Source: Hyphomicrobiales bacterium (GTDB lineage Bacteria > Pseudomonadota > Alphaproteobacteria > Rhizobiales > Rhizobiaceae). Taken from it: a stretch of 64,000 nt of DNA. Both the position numbers and the translations under genes were made by a program. The notes under the pieces were generated by a model. The model was not told the DNA's origin. It did no database searches and worked only from the letters and a program-made list of their open reading frames with translations. The stretch covers positions 248,001 to 312,000 of the forward strand of contig UBMU01000008.1 of NCBI GenBank assembly GCA_900466605.1, given 5' to 3'. Positions 9,275-17,377 of the stretch are shown here, piece by piece (position 1 is the stretch's first letter; every line of letters starts with the position of its first letter).

Positions 9275-9382
9275 TTCCCGATCAATCTGGCTGCAACATT
9301 CGCTTCCTCCTTGACCACGGATGTACTGGCATCGAAGTGAAGCGGATGACGAAAGGCCGGATTGTTCCGGCCTTTTTGTTTT
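9275..9382 (+). ncRNA. Candidate small RNA upstream of a strong rightward terminator
   Basis: The 467-base interval between two leftward genes holds no convincing protein gene, yet it contains a strong terminator with its T tract on the plus strand. Upstream on that strand lie a perfect CtrA-type box (9257-9271) and CTTCCTCCTTG near 9303, complementary to a ribosome-binding site, which is common in rhizobial small RNAs. The 5' end is a guess and no clear -35/-10 pair was found. The hairpin may instead only serve the leftward peptidase gene. Confidence 0.3.
9352..9382 (+). terminator. Rho-independent terminator hairpin
   Basis: AAAGGCCGG pairs perfectly with CCGGCCTTT across 6 bases and is followed by TTGTTTTT on the plus strand. 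The A-rich flank could let it also act for the leftward M20 peptidase gene, which ends 23 bases away. Confidence 0.7.
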
Positions 9383-9404
9383 TCAAGCGGGGCGCGCTTT
9401 TTCG

Positions 9405-10793
9405 TTACCTGGCCAGCGCTTCCAGTATGCGAATCCAGGAGCGGATGCCCTTGTGATAGGACACGAGCTCGTACTTCTCGTTCGGTGAGTGAATGCGGTC
9501 GTCGCTGAGGCCGAAGCCAACGAGTAGCGATTCCATGCCGAGCATCTTCTGGAAGTCGCCGACGATCGGAATCGATCCGCCCATACCGATGACGACGGCA
9601 GGCTTCGGCCACTCGTCGGAAAGCGCATTCTTCGCCTTGGTCAGCACCGGCGAATCGTAAGAGAGATGAATGGCCGGCGAGCCCCCGTGTGGATGAAACT
9701 CGACAGAGCAATCGGCCGGGATCTTCGAACTGATATAGCTGCGGAAGCTTTCGCGGATGGCAGCCGGATCCTGCGTGCCGACCAGGCGGAAGGACACCTT
9801 GGCAGAGGCCTTGGCGGCGATCACCGTTTTGAAGCCCTCACCTGTATAGCCGCCCCAGATGCCGTTAACTTCGGCAGTCGGGCGCGCCCATGTCAGTTCC
9901 AGCACCGACCGGCCCTTTTCTCCAGACGGGATAGACAGACCGACCTCGCCCAGGAAGCTCTCGGCGGTCTTGCCCAACGTTTCCCAGGATGCTTTGACAT
10001 TGGCCGGCGTTTCCTCGACGCCGTCGTAGAAGCCTTCGAGCGTGATGCGACCGGTTTCATCGTGCAGGCCGGCAAGCGCGGCCGTCAGGATGTGGATCGG
10101 ATTTGCGGCGGCACCGCCGAACAGGCCGGAGTGCAGATCACGATCGGCCGCCGTCACGACGACTTCCTCGCCGACGAGCCCGCGAAGCGCTGCAGCAATC
10201 GCCGGCGTATCGCGGTCCCACATGCTGGTGTCGCAGACGAGGGCGTAGTCCGCCTTCAATTCCGCAGCATTGGCCTCAAGGAAGGGCTTCAGCGACGGCG
10301 AACCGGATTCCTCTTCACCTTCGAAAAGGATGGTAATGCGGCATGGCAAAGCACCGTTGACCTCCTTGTAAGCACGGCAGGCCTCGACGAAGGTCATCAA
10401 CTGGCCCTTGTCGTCAGCGGTACCGCGCCCCGTAAGGATCTTGCGGCCATTGCCCACATCCTTGATCGACGGCTCGAATGGATCATTCTCCCAAAGCTCG
10501 ATGGGATCGACCGGTTGCACATCGTAGTGGCCATAAAACAGCACATGCGGCGCGTCGGCGCTCGCAGCGGCGTGATGGGCGACAACCATGGGGTGGCCGG
10601 GCGTATCGCGCACGGAAGCATCGAAGCCCAGCGTCTTGAGGTAGGAAACCAGCCATTCGCCGGCCTTGCGGCACTCAGCCTTGAAGGCCGGATCGGTAGA
10701 AATGGACTTGATCCTCAAAAGCTCAAACAGCCTGTCGAGGCTTGAAGGCAAATTCTGATCCGCGCGCGAAAGCACCGGCGTTACGTCAGTCAT
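9405..10793 (-). CDS. M20 family dipeptidase/peptidase
   Basis: This 462-residue protein is a zinc-dependent peptidase of family M20 (ArgE/DapE/carnosinase-like), predicted cytoplasmic. Metal-binding motifs are visible: VLFYGHYDVQPVDP (His and Asp ligands), GRGTADDKGQLM (bridging Asp) and ILFEGEEESGSPS (catalytic Glu pair), with a dimerisation lid in the middle and HSPNEKYEL near the C-terminus. The start is the ATG with AGGAG upstream; a longer frame adds 15 residues without support. Family members with this architecture cleave dipeptides of varied specificity. It is a single gene between the SH3-protein gene and the divergent GGDEF/EAL gene. Confidence 0.9.
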   Translation of the reverse strand: MTDVTPVLSRADQNLPSSLDRLFELLRIKSISTDPAFKAECRKAGEWLVSYLKTLGFDASVRDTPGHPMVVAHHAAASADAPHVLFYGHYDVQPVDPIELWENDPFEPSIKDVGNGRKILTGRGTADDKGQLMTFVEACRAYKEVNGALPCRITILFEGEEESGSPSLKPFLEANAAELKADYALVCDTSMWDRDTPAIAAALRGLVGEEVVVTAADRDLHSGLFGGAAANPIHILTAALAGLHDETGRITLEGFYDGVEETPANVKASWETLGKTAESFLGEVGLSIPSGEKGRSVLELTWARPTAEVNGIWGGYTGEGFKTVIAAKASAKVSFRLVGTQDPAAIRESFRSYISSKIPADCSVEFHPHGGSPAIHLSYDSPVLTKAKNALSDEWPKPAVVIGMGGSIPIVGDFQKMLGMESLLVGFGLSDDRIHSPNEKYELVSYHKGIRSWIRILEALAR

Positions 10794-10983
10794 TTTCGAC
10801 TCCTTTCGAAATTCCGCGGGACGATAGACCAAAGACAAATCGCTTTCGAGTTGAAAAATATTAGGGGCGGAATACGGATTGCCCGGGCATACCGGAAGGC
10901 GAAGGCATGAAATCGCGGATACAATTTACGGTTATTTAGGACGAGCTTAGTAACATGCCGGCAATCGTTGCTCGGGGTGAGAT

Positions 10984-13374
10984 ATGCTCTCGGTGGTCAC
11001 CTGCATTCGCGACAACCATGACTGGCGGTTGATCGTCGCCGCCGCCATCGTTTGCCTGATCGGCAATCTTGCCTCCATGCTGCTTCTGTCTCGCGCCCAT
11101 GAATGCGATCCCGGACGACAGCGAAACTGGATCATGGCTGCTGCATTTGCCTGCGGTGTCGGCATCTGGGCCACCCATTTCATCTCAATGCTCGCCTATG
11201 ACGGCGGCTTTGCCATCACCTACCGGCTTGGTCTGACCGCGCTCTCTGTCGTGCTCGCCATATGCGTTTCCCTGCTGGCCATGCTCGTCGCTTCCGAGGG
11301 ACCGAGCAAATATTCCTTCGTCTCGGGCGGTGTCCTGATGGCGCTTGGAATCGGGTCGATGCACCTGACGGGGATGCAGGCGATCGAAGCCCAGGTGGAC
11401 GTCGTCTACAATCTTCACGCGACCCTGATTGCGCTTTTCATAGGGGCAATGCTTTCGGCCCTTGCCTTTCTTTCCTTCAAGAAACTGAGCGGCGCGAAGC
11501 GACTGCTCGTGTCGGCGATCGCCATGGCGCTGGCCATCTCCGCGATGCATTTCATTTCCATGAGCAGCATTGCGTTCGTTCCGCAGCCAGGGCGAAATGT
11601 CACGGAAATGGCCCTTGAACCGAAGACACTTGCTGCAGTCATCATGGCGGTATCGACGGCGCTGATCCTGGTTGCGCTCGTTGTAGCGTTCCTGGAAAGC
11701 CATTTGACGGATTTGCGCGGCCTTGCAAACGCATCGATGGAAGGATTGCTCGTCGTACGCGAAGGGAAAATCGTCGACGCCAATGAGCGTTTCCAGGAAA
11801 TGTCAGGCTGGCAACTGGGCGAATTGCTCGGAACGGAGCCGACCTCCTTACTGGTGGGCATGGATGGGAGTGCAACGCTCCCCCACCATCTTGAAACACT
11901 GCTAACCACCAAGGGCGAGAGCGAGATACCGGTGGAAATCATGGCCCGCCGTATGGTCTATCGCGGACGCAACTGCGAGGTGCTCGTGCTTCGCGATCTG
12001 ACCGAGCGCAAGCGCGCCGAGAGAATGATCGAGCATCTGGCGCAGCACGATGTTTTGACCGGATTGCCGAACCGCTCGCTGTTCGACACGCGCATTCGTC
12101 ACGCTCTTCAGCTGGCACAGCGCAAACGCACCGAGATCGCCGTTTTCTGTCTGGACCTCGACCGTTTCAAGGCTGTCAACGACATCTTTGGACACGCGGA
12201 AGGCGACCGCATCCTCTGCAAGGTTGCGGCGATCCTGCGGCGCGTGGCGGACGAAGGCGACACCGTTGCCAGACTTGGCGGTGACGAGTTCGCCATCATC
12301 CAGACCGGCAAGCAGCAGCCGGACGCGGCGCGCAACCTCGCTGACCTCATCCTTAACGGTCTGGCGGCTGAAATGGACACAGCGCGCGATCCGACGGCCG
12401 TCGGCAGCAGCGTCGGCATCGCGATCTATCCTGCGGATGGGCAAACAGCCGAGGAACTCTGCGACAATGCGGACACTGCGCTCTACCGGGCAAAGCATGC
12501 CGGCCGTGGCAAGGCCTGCTTCTTCGACGCGGAAATGGACGAAGCGGTCCGCGCCCGTCGGCAGATCGAGACCGAACTGCGGCATGCCATCACGCGCAAC
12601 CAGCTCTCGGTAAGCTACCAACCGATCCTCGACAGCAGGACCGGCTCAATCACCGGCTATGAGGCCTTGATGCGATGGAACCGGCCGGGGCAGGGAATGA
12701 GCGAGCCGGAGGTGTTCATCGGCATTGCAGAGGAGAGCGGCGTGATCGTGCAGCTGGGCGAGTGGGTTTTGCGCCAGGCCTGCACGGAGGCGGCGCGCTG
12801 GCCGCAGCCGCTTTCCATTGCCGTCAACATCTCGCCTGTGCAGTTCATGCTGCCTAACCTCTGCGAACGGATTGCCTCGATCCTAGAGGAGACCGGACTT
12901 GCGCCTCAAAGGCTGGAACTGGAAATTACCGAAGCTGCCTTCGTGCGCGATCGAAGTAATGTCATTGGTACACTGATGCGCCTGCATGGGCTTGGGGTCC
13001 GTATCGTCATGGACGACTTCGGGACCGGCTTCTCGTCGCTCTCCAACCTGCGCGCCCTGCCCTTCGACAAGATCAAGGTGGACCGCAGCTTCACGGGCAT
13101 TCTCGAGCATGATGCAGCCGCCCGTTCCATTGTGCGCGCCATCATCGGCCTTGGCCACAGCCTCGGGATTCAGGTCGTGACCGAAGGCGTCGAAACCGAG
13201 CTGCAACGCCAGATCGTCATCGAGGAAGGCTGCGAGCAGCTTCAGGGCCTGCTTCTCGGCAAGCCGGACATCGAGCCGAGCGTAAAACTGGCGGCACGGG
13301 AGAACTTTCTTTCAGGACACGGCGAGATGTTCGACCGGCCGCGCAGCGCTTCAACGGTAACGGCAGCCGGATAG
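10984..13374 (+). CDS. MHYT-PAS-GGDEF-EAL cyclic-di-GMP signalling protein
   Basis: The 796-residue membrane protein likely senses a small ligand and turns over cyclic di-GMP. The N-terminal 240 residues form seven hydrophobic segments with three MHYT-type repeats (ATHFISMLAYDGG, SMHLTGMQA, AMHFISMSS), proposed to bind metal and sense diatomic gas or redox state. A PAS-like segment follows (about 245-335), then a GGDEF domain with an intact RLGGDEF near residue 432 and an EAL domain with YEALMRW near 558, DDFGTGFSS and EGVETE. Both catalytic signatures are complete, so it could be bifunctional. GGGGTGAG precedes the start. It ends 7 bases from the convergent MarR gene. Confidence 0.93.
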   Translation: MLSVVTCIRDNHDWRLIVAAAIVCLIGNLASMLLLSRAHECDPGRQRNWIMAAAFACGVGIWATHFISMLAYDGGFAITYRLGLTALSVVLAICVSLLAMLVASEGPSKYSFVSGGVLMALGIGSMHLTGMQAIEAQVDVVYNLHATLIALFIGAMLSALAFLSFKKLSGAKRLLVSAIAMALAISAMHFISMSSIAFVPQPGRNVTEMALEPKTLAAVIMAVSTALILVALVVAFLESHLTDLRGLANASMEGLLVVREGKIVDANERFQEMSGWQLGELLGTEPTSLLVGMDGSATLPHHLETLLTTKGESEIPVEIMARRMVYRGRNCEVLVLRDLTERKRAERMIEHLAQHDVLTGLPNRSLFDTRIRHALQLAQRKRTEIAVFCLDLDRFKAVNDIFGHAEGDRILCKVAAILRRVADEGDTVARLGGDEFAIIQTGKQQPDAARNLADLILNGLAAEMDTARDPTAVGSSVGIAIYPADGQTAEELCDNADTALYRAKHAGRGKACFFDAEMDEAVRARRQIETELRHAITRNQLSVSYQPILDSRTGSITGYEALMRWNRPGQGMSEPEVFIGIAEESGVIVQLGEWVLRQACTEAARWPQPLSIAVNISPVQFMLPNLCERIASILEETGLAPQRLELEITEAAFVRDRSNVIGTLMRLHGLGVRIVMDDFGTGFSSLSNLRALPFDKIKVDRSFTGILEHDAAARSIVRAIIGLGHSLGIQVVTEGVETELQRQIVIEEGCEQLQGLLLGKPDIEPSVKLAARENFLSGHGEMFDRPRSASTVTAAG

Positions 13375-13381
13375 CGCCTGC

Positions 13382-13798
13382 TCAGAGCTTCTTGGCGTTG
13401 TCGAGAAGGCGGCGGATATATTCCAGTGTCAGCTCGCGCTCGAAACTCTTGAAGCCCTGAAAGAGCGCAAGGTCGGCTTCGCGTGCCGCCTCGAGTGCAT
13501 CGTCTTCCATGCTTTTGGCCTTGTCGGTCAGGAAGATCAGCTGGGCGCGCTTGTCGGAGGGATGGGGACGGCGGGCTATCAGTCCGTCACGCGCCATACG
13601 GGCAAGCGTGTTGGCCATGGTGGCTTGCTCGATATCGACACGAGCAAGCAGTTGCTTCTGGGTCAGCCCATCCTCCGCCCATAGCTCGAGGAGAACCGGA
13701 AACTGCCCTGGCGAAAAGCCGAGCCGAGCCGCACGCTGCTGGAGCGAGCGGGCAAAACCCTTGGCCAGCTGGCTGGCAAGGTAGGCTCCCGAGTCCAT
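13382..13798 (-). CDS. MarR-family transcriptional regulator
   Basis: A 138-residue winged-helix protein of the MarR family, normally a dimeric repressor responding to small molecules. The core reads LGFSPGQFPVLLELW, then LTQKQLLARVDIEQATMANT (recognition helix) and the wing GLIARRPHPSDKRAQLIFLT, followed by the C-terminal dimer helix. I chose the ATG at MDSGAYLASQL, which has GGGA nine bases upstream; an ATG five codons earlier and a TTG eleven codons earlier are also in frame. Its target is unknown. The same MarR-polA neighbourhood frames the alpha-r7 small RNA in S. meliloti. Confidence 0.88.
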   Translation of the reverse strand: MDSGAYLASQLAKGFARSLQQRAARLGFSPGQFPVLLELWAEDGLTQKQLLARVDIEQATMANTLARMARDGLIARRPHPSDKRAQLIFLTDKAKSMEDDALEAAREADLALFQGFKSFERELTLEYIRRLLDNAKKL

Positions 13799-13914
13799 AC
13801 GATTAATTCCCATCTTCCCAGTTAGTCGCAAAATATCAGGCGAAACAATGCAACAAATCGCATGCGATGCATCACAAGTGCTTCATCGCAGGTTGTCCTT
13901 GGAAAGATAGAGCA

Positions 13915-14074
13915 CAAAAACAAAGCCGCCATAGCCTGGAGGTCTGGCTATGGCGGCTCTAAAATGGGGACAAAGGCCCGGAGAGGGGATAAGGCCTTTG
14001 TCCAAGTCCGAAGCGGCGGGGGACAAGCCAGCTGTCAGACCCTCGACGCGACCAAACACGATCAAACGTCGGTA
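13915..14074 (-). ncRNA. Small trans-acting RNA of the alpha-r7 (Smr7C-like) family
   Basis: The gap between a marR gene and polA is where, as I recall, the alpha-r7 small RNA lies in S. meliloti. The minus strand here can fold into two strong hairpins: GGACAAAGGCC with GGCCTTTGTCC (11 bp, 13968-14003), and the perfect 13-bp terminator stem AGCCGCCATAGCC / GGCTATGGCGGCT (13924-13958), whose 9-base loop AGACCTCCA exposes an anti-Shine-Dalgarno CCTCC. A T tract follows. The length (about 150-160 nt) fits. The 5' end is inferred from a CTTGAA...ACAAAT promoter-like pair and may be off by several bases. Confidence 0.75.
13916..13958 (-). terminator. Terminator of the alpha-r7-like RNA
   Basis: A perfect 13-bp GC-rich stem with a 9-base loop is followed on the minus strand by TTGTTTTT. 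Confidence 0.85.
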
Positions 14075-14220
14075 GTAATCATTTGTGATTGGGAATGTGG
14101 CTTTTCAAGGGAAAGTTAAAGTTTGACAATTACAAATTAGTAACAGTTTGGTGAGGCGGAATCTTTTCTCTCCGGAAGTTTATATGGACCTTCCAGGGAC
14201 GCCGCGCTATCCATGACGCC

Positions 14221-17220
14221 ATGAAAAAAGGCGATCATCTTTTCCTTATCGACGGCTCCGGTTTTATCTTTCGAGCCTTTCACGCACTTCCTCCCTTAAC
14301 CCGCAAATCCGATGGTTTGCCGGTGGGCGCCGTGTCGGGATTCTGCAACATGCTGTGGAAGCTGCTGACGGACGCGCGCGACACCTCCGTCGGCGTTACG
14401 CCCACGCATCTTGCGGTCGTCTTCGACTACTCGGCAAAGACGTTCCGCAAGGATCTCTACGACGCCTACAAGGCGAATCGCTCGGCGCCGCCCGAGGAGC
14501 TGATCCCGCAGTTCGGCCTGATCCGCCAGGCAACACGCGCCTTCAATCTGCCGTGCATCGAGACCGAGGGTTTCGAGGCCGACGACATCATCGCAACCTA
14601 TGCCCGCCAGGCCGAAGCGCTCGGTGCCGACGTGACGATCGTGTCCTCCGACAAGGACCTGATGCAGCTCGTCACGCCTGCCGTCCACATGTATGACAGC
14701 ATGAAGGACAAGCAGATAGGCATCCCTGACGTCATCGAGAAATGGGGCGTGCCGCCCGAGAAGATGATCGACCTGCAGGCGATGACCGGCGACTCGGTTG
14801 ACAACGTGCCCGGCATCCCGGGTATCGGCCCGAAGACCGCGGCGCAGCTGCTTGCAGAGTATGGTGACCTCGATACGCTTCTGGAGCGCGCGACCGAGAT
14901 CAAGCAGGAAAAGCGTCGGCAGACGATCATCGAGAATGCCGACAAGGCACGGCTGTCGCGGGAGCTGGTGCGCCTGCGCACCGATGTTCCGCTGGAACTC
15001 AAGGTCGAAGACCTGACCCTCGAGCCGCAGAACGGCCCGAAGCTGATCGGCTTTTTGAAGGCGATGCAGTTCACATCGCTGACCCGGCGCGTGGCCGATG
15101 CCTGCGAGTGCGATGCCAGCGCCATCGACGCCGTCGATGTTCAGGTTGAATGGGGCGCAGGCGCCCGCGGTCCCGATCTCGATGCCGTTCAGCCCGCGCC
15201 CGTTGCCGGTGGCATTCCTGAGGTCGCCGGTGAGGCGGTGCCCGTTCCCGCAAAGGCGAATGGAACGAACGGCCGAGAAGGCACCTTCCTGCCTGCTGAT
15301 CTTGCCAAGGCGCGCGCCGAGGCGTTTGCCTCCCTGCCCTTCGACCACTCGCGCTATGTCACCATCCGCGATGTCGCGACGCTCGACAAATGGATTGCCG
15401 ATGCGCGTGACACGGGGCTCGTTGCCTTCGATACCGAGACGACATCGCTTGATGCGATGCAGGCGGAGCTCGTCGGATTCTCGATGGCGATTGCAGGAAA
15501 CGACAAGGATCCCACCGGCACCAGCATCCGCGCCGCTTATGTCCCGATCGGCCACAAGACGGGTATCGGTGATCTGCTCGGCGGAGGCCTCGCGGACAAC
15601 CAGATTCCCATGCGAGACGCCCTTCCGCGGCTGAAGGCGTTGCTGGAAGACGAGTCGATCCTGAAGGTCGCCCAGAACCTCAAATACGACTACCTCCTGA
15701 TGAAGCGTTACGGCGTCGAAACGAAGAATTTCGACGACACGATGCTGATCTCCTACGTGCTGGACGCCGGAACCGGCGCGCACGGGATGGATCCGCTTTC
15801 GGAAAAGTTCCTCGGCCATACACCGATCGCCTACAAGGACGTGGCCGGCAGCGGTAAGTCGAACATTACATTCGACCTCGTCGATATCGATCGCGCAACG
15901 CACTACGCTGCCGAAGACGCCGACATCACATTGCGGCTCTGGCTGGTTCTGAAGCCGCGCCTTGCCGCCGAAAAGCTGACCACGGTCTACGAGCGGCTCG
16001 AGCGGCCGTTGCTTCCCGTTCTGGCGCATATGGAAGCACGCGGAATCACGGTCGACCGGCAGATTCTCTCGCGCCTCTCCGGCGACCTCGCGCAGGGCGC
16101 TGCGGCGCTGGAGGACGAGATCTACAAGCTGGCAGGAGAGCGCTTCACCATCGGCTCGCCGAAGCAGCTGGGCGACATCCTGTTCGGCAAGATGGGGCTT
16201 GCCGGCGGCAGCAAGACAAAGACTGGCCAGTGGTCGACATCGGCAAGCGTGCTGGAAGACCTCGCGGCCGCCGGCTTGGAACTGCCGCGCAAGATCGTCG
16301 ACTGGCGCCAGCTGACCAAGCTGAAATCGACCTACACGGATGCGCTGCCGGGGTACGTCCACCCCGAGACGAAGCGGGTCCACACGTCGTATTCGCTCGC
16401 ATCGACGACAACAGGCCGCCTCTCCTCCTCCGAACCGAACCTTCAGAACATTCCGGTGCGCACGTCAGAAGGCCGCAAAATCCGCACAGCTTTCATCTCG
16501 ACGCCCGGGCACAAGCTGATCTCGGCCGATTACAGCCAGATCGAACTGCGCGTGCTGGCGCATGTCGCCGAGATCCCGCAGCTGACGCAAGCCTTTGCCG
16601 ATGGCGTCGACATTCATGCCATGACCGCATCGGAGATGTTCGGCGTACCGGTCGAGGGCATGCCGTCCGAAGTGCGGCGCCGGGCGAAGGCGATCAACTT
16701 CGGTATCATCTACGGCATTTCGGCTTTCGGTCTTGCCAATCAGCTCTCGATCGAGCGCTCGGAAGCGGGCGACTACATCAAGAAGTACTTCGAGCGCTTC
16801 CCCGGCATCCGTGACTACATGGACAGCCGCAAGCAGATGGCGCGCGACAAGGGCTACGTCGAAACGATTTTCGGACGGCGAATCAACTACCCGGAGATTC
16901 GTTCCTCCAACCCGTCGGTTCGCGCCTTCAACGAGCGCGCCGCCATCAACGCGCCGATCCAGGGATCGGCGGCCGATATCATCCGCCGCGCGATGATCAA
17001 AATGGAGCCGGCACTTGCCGAGGCGGGACTCGACGACCGTGTCCGCATGCTCTTGCAGGTGCACGACGAATTGATCTTCGAGGTGGAGGACGCCGACGTC
17101 GAAAAGGCGACGCCGATCATCGTTTCGGTCATGGAAAATGCCACCATGCCAGCGCTTGAAATGCGCGTGCCGCTCAGGGTCGACGCACGTTCGGCAACCA
17201 ACTGGGACGAAGCGCACTGA
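14221..17220 (+). CDS. polA: DNA polymerase I
   Basis: PolA fills gaps in repair and removes RNA primers. The 999-residue protein has all three domains: a 5'-3' exonuclease (1-300; LFLIDGSGFIFRAFHAL, FEADDIIATY, VPGIPGIGPKTAAQLL), a Pro/Ala-rich linker (about 305-350), a 3'-5' proofreading exonuclease with the DxE motif intact (VAFDTETTSLD, near 400) and a family A polymerase domain with motif A DYSQIELRVL, motif B RRRAKAINFGIIYG and motif C QVHDELIFEV. It is slightly longer than E. coli Pol I. The Shine-Dalgarno sequence is weak. The gene diverges from the small RNA upstream. Confidence 0.98.
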   Translation: MKKGDHLFLIDGSGFIFRAFHALPPLTRKSDGLPVGAVSGFCNMLWKLLTDARDTSVGVTPTHLAVVFDYSAKTFRKDLYDAYKANRSAPPEELIPQFGLIRQATRAFNLPCIETEGFEADDIIATYARQAEALGADVTIVSSDKDLMQLVTPAVHMYDSMKDKQIGIPDVIEKWGVPPEKMIDLQAMTGDSVDNVPGIPGIGPKTAAQLLAEYGDLDTLLERATEIKQEKRRQTIIENADKARLSRELVRLRTDVPLELKVEDLTLEPQNGPKLIGFLKAMQFTSLTRRVADACECDASAIDAVDVQVEWGAGARGPDLDAVQPAPVAGGIPEVAGEAVPVPAKANGTNGREGTFLPADLAKARAEAFASLPFDHSRYVTIRDVATLDKWIADARDTGLVAFDTETTSLDAMQAELVGFSMAIAGNDKDPTGTSIRAAYVPIGHKTGIGDLLGGGLADNQIPMRDALPRLKALLEDESILKVAQNLKYDYLLMKRYGVETKNFDDTMLISYVLDAGTGAHGMDPLSEKFLGHTPIAYKDVAGSGKSNITFDLVDIDRATHYAAEDADITLRLWLVLKPRLAAEKLTTVYERLERPLLPVLAHMEARGITVDRQILSRLSGDLAQGAAALEDEIYKLAGERFTIGSPKQLGDILFGKMGLAGGSKTKTGQWSTSASVLEDLAAAGLELPRKIVDWRQLTKLKSTYTDALPGYVHPETKRVHTSYSLASTTTGRLSSSEPNLQNIPVRTSEGRKIRTAFISTPGHKLISADYSQIELRVLAHVAEIPQLTQAFADGVDIHAMTASEMFGVPVEGMPSEVRRRAKAINFGIIYGISAFGLANQLSIERSEAGDYIKKYFERFPGIRDYMDSRKQMARDKGYVETIFGRRINYPEIRSSNPSVRAFNERAAINAPIQGSAADIIRRAMIKMEPALAEAGLDDRVRMLLQVHDELIFEVEDADVEKATPIIVSVMENATMPALEMRVPLRVDARSATNWDEAH

Positions 17221-17230
17221 GCGCTTCGTC
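17206..17230 (+). terminator. Hairpin spanning the polA stop codon
   Basis: GACGAAGCGC and GCGCTTCGTC form a perfect 10-bp stem; the TGA stop lies in the loop. No T run follows, so it may slow or stabilise the transcript end rather than act as a classical terminator. Confidence 0.4.
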
Positions 17231-17377
17231 GAAAATCCATTAAAATTTTCATTACCTTCCAAGGCATTGATGAATAACAGTTTTGCTGCGATTCTTCGCG
17301 AAAGGACGGCGTCGATGGAAGGAACTTATTAACCTTCAGTTCCTAATTCGAAAGCGGGTATTAGTTGCTAATCATGA

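Noticed and set aside
14296..16383. A 695-codon minus-strand frame opposite polA
   Set aside because: polA is unmistakable on the plus strand; the opposite frame shows no domain and is composition driven.
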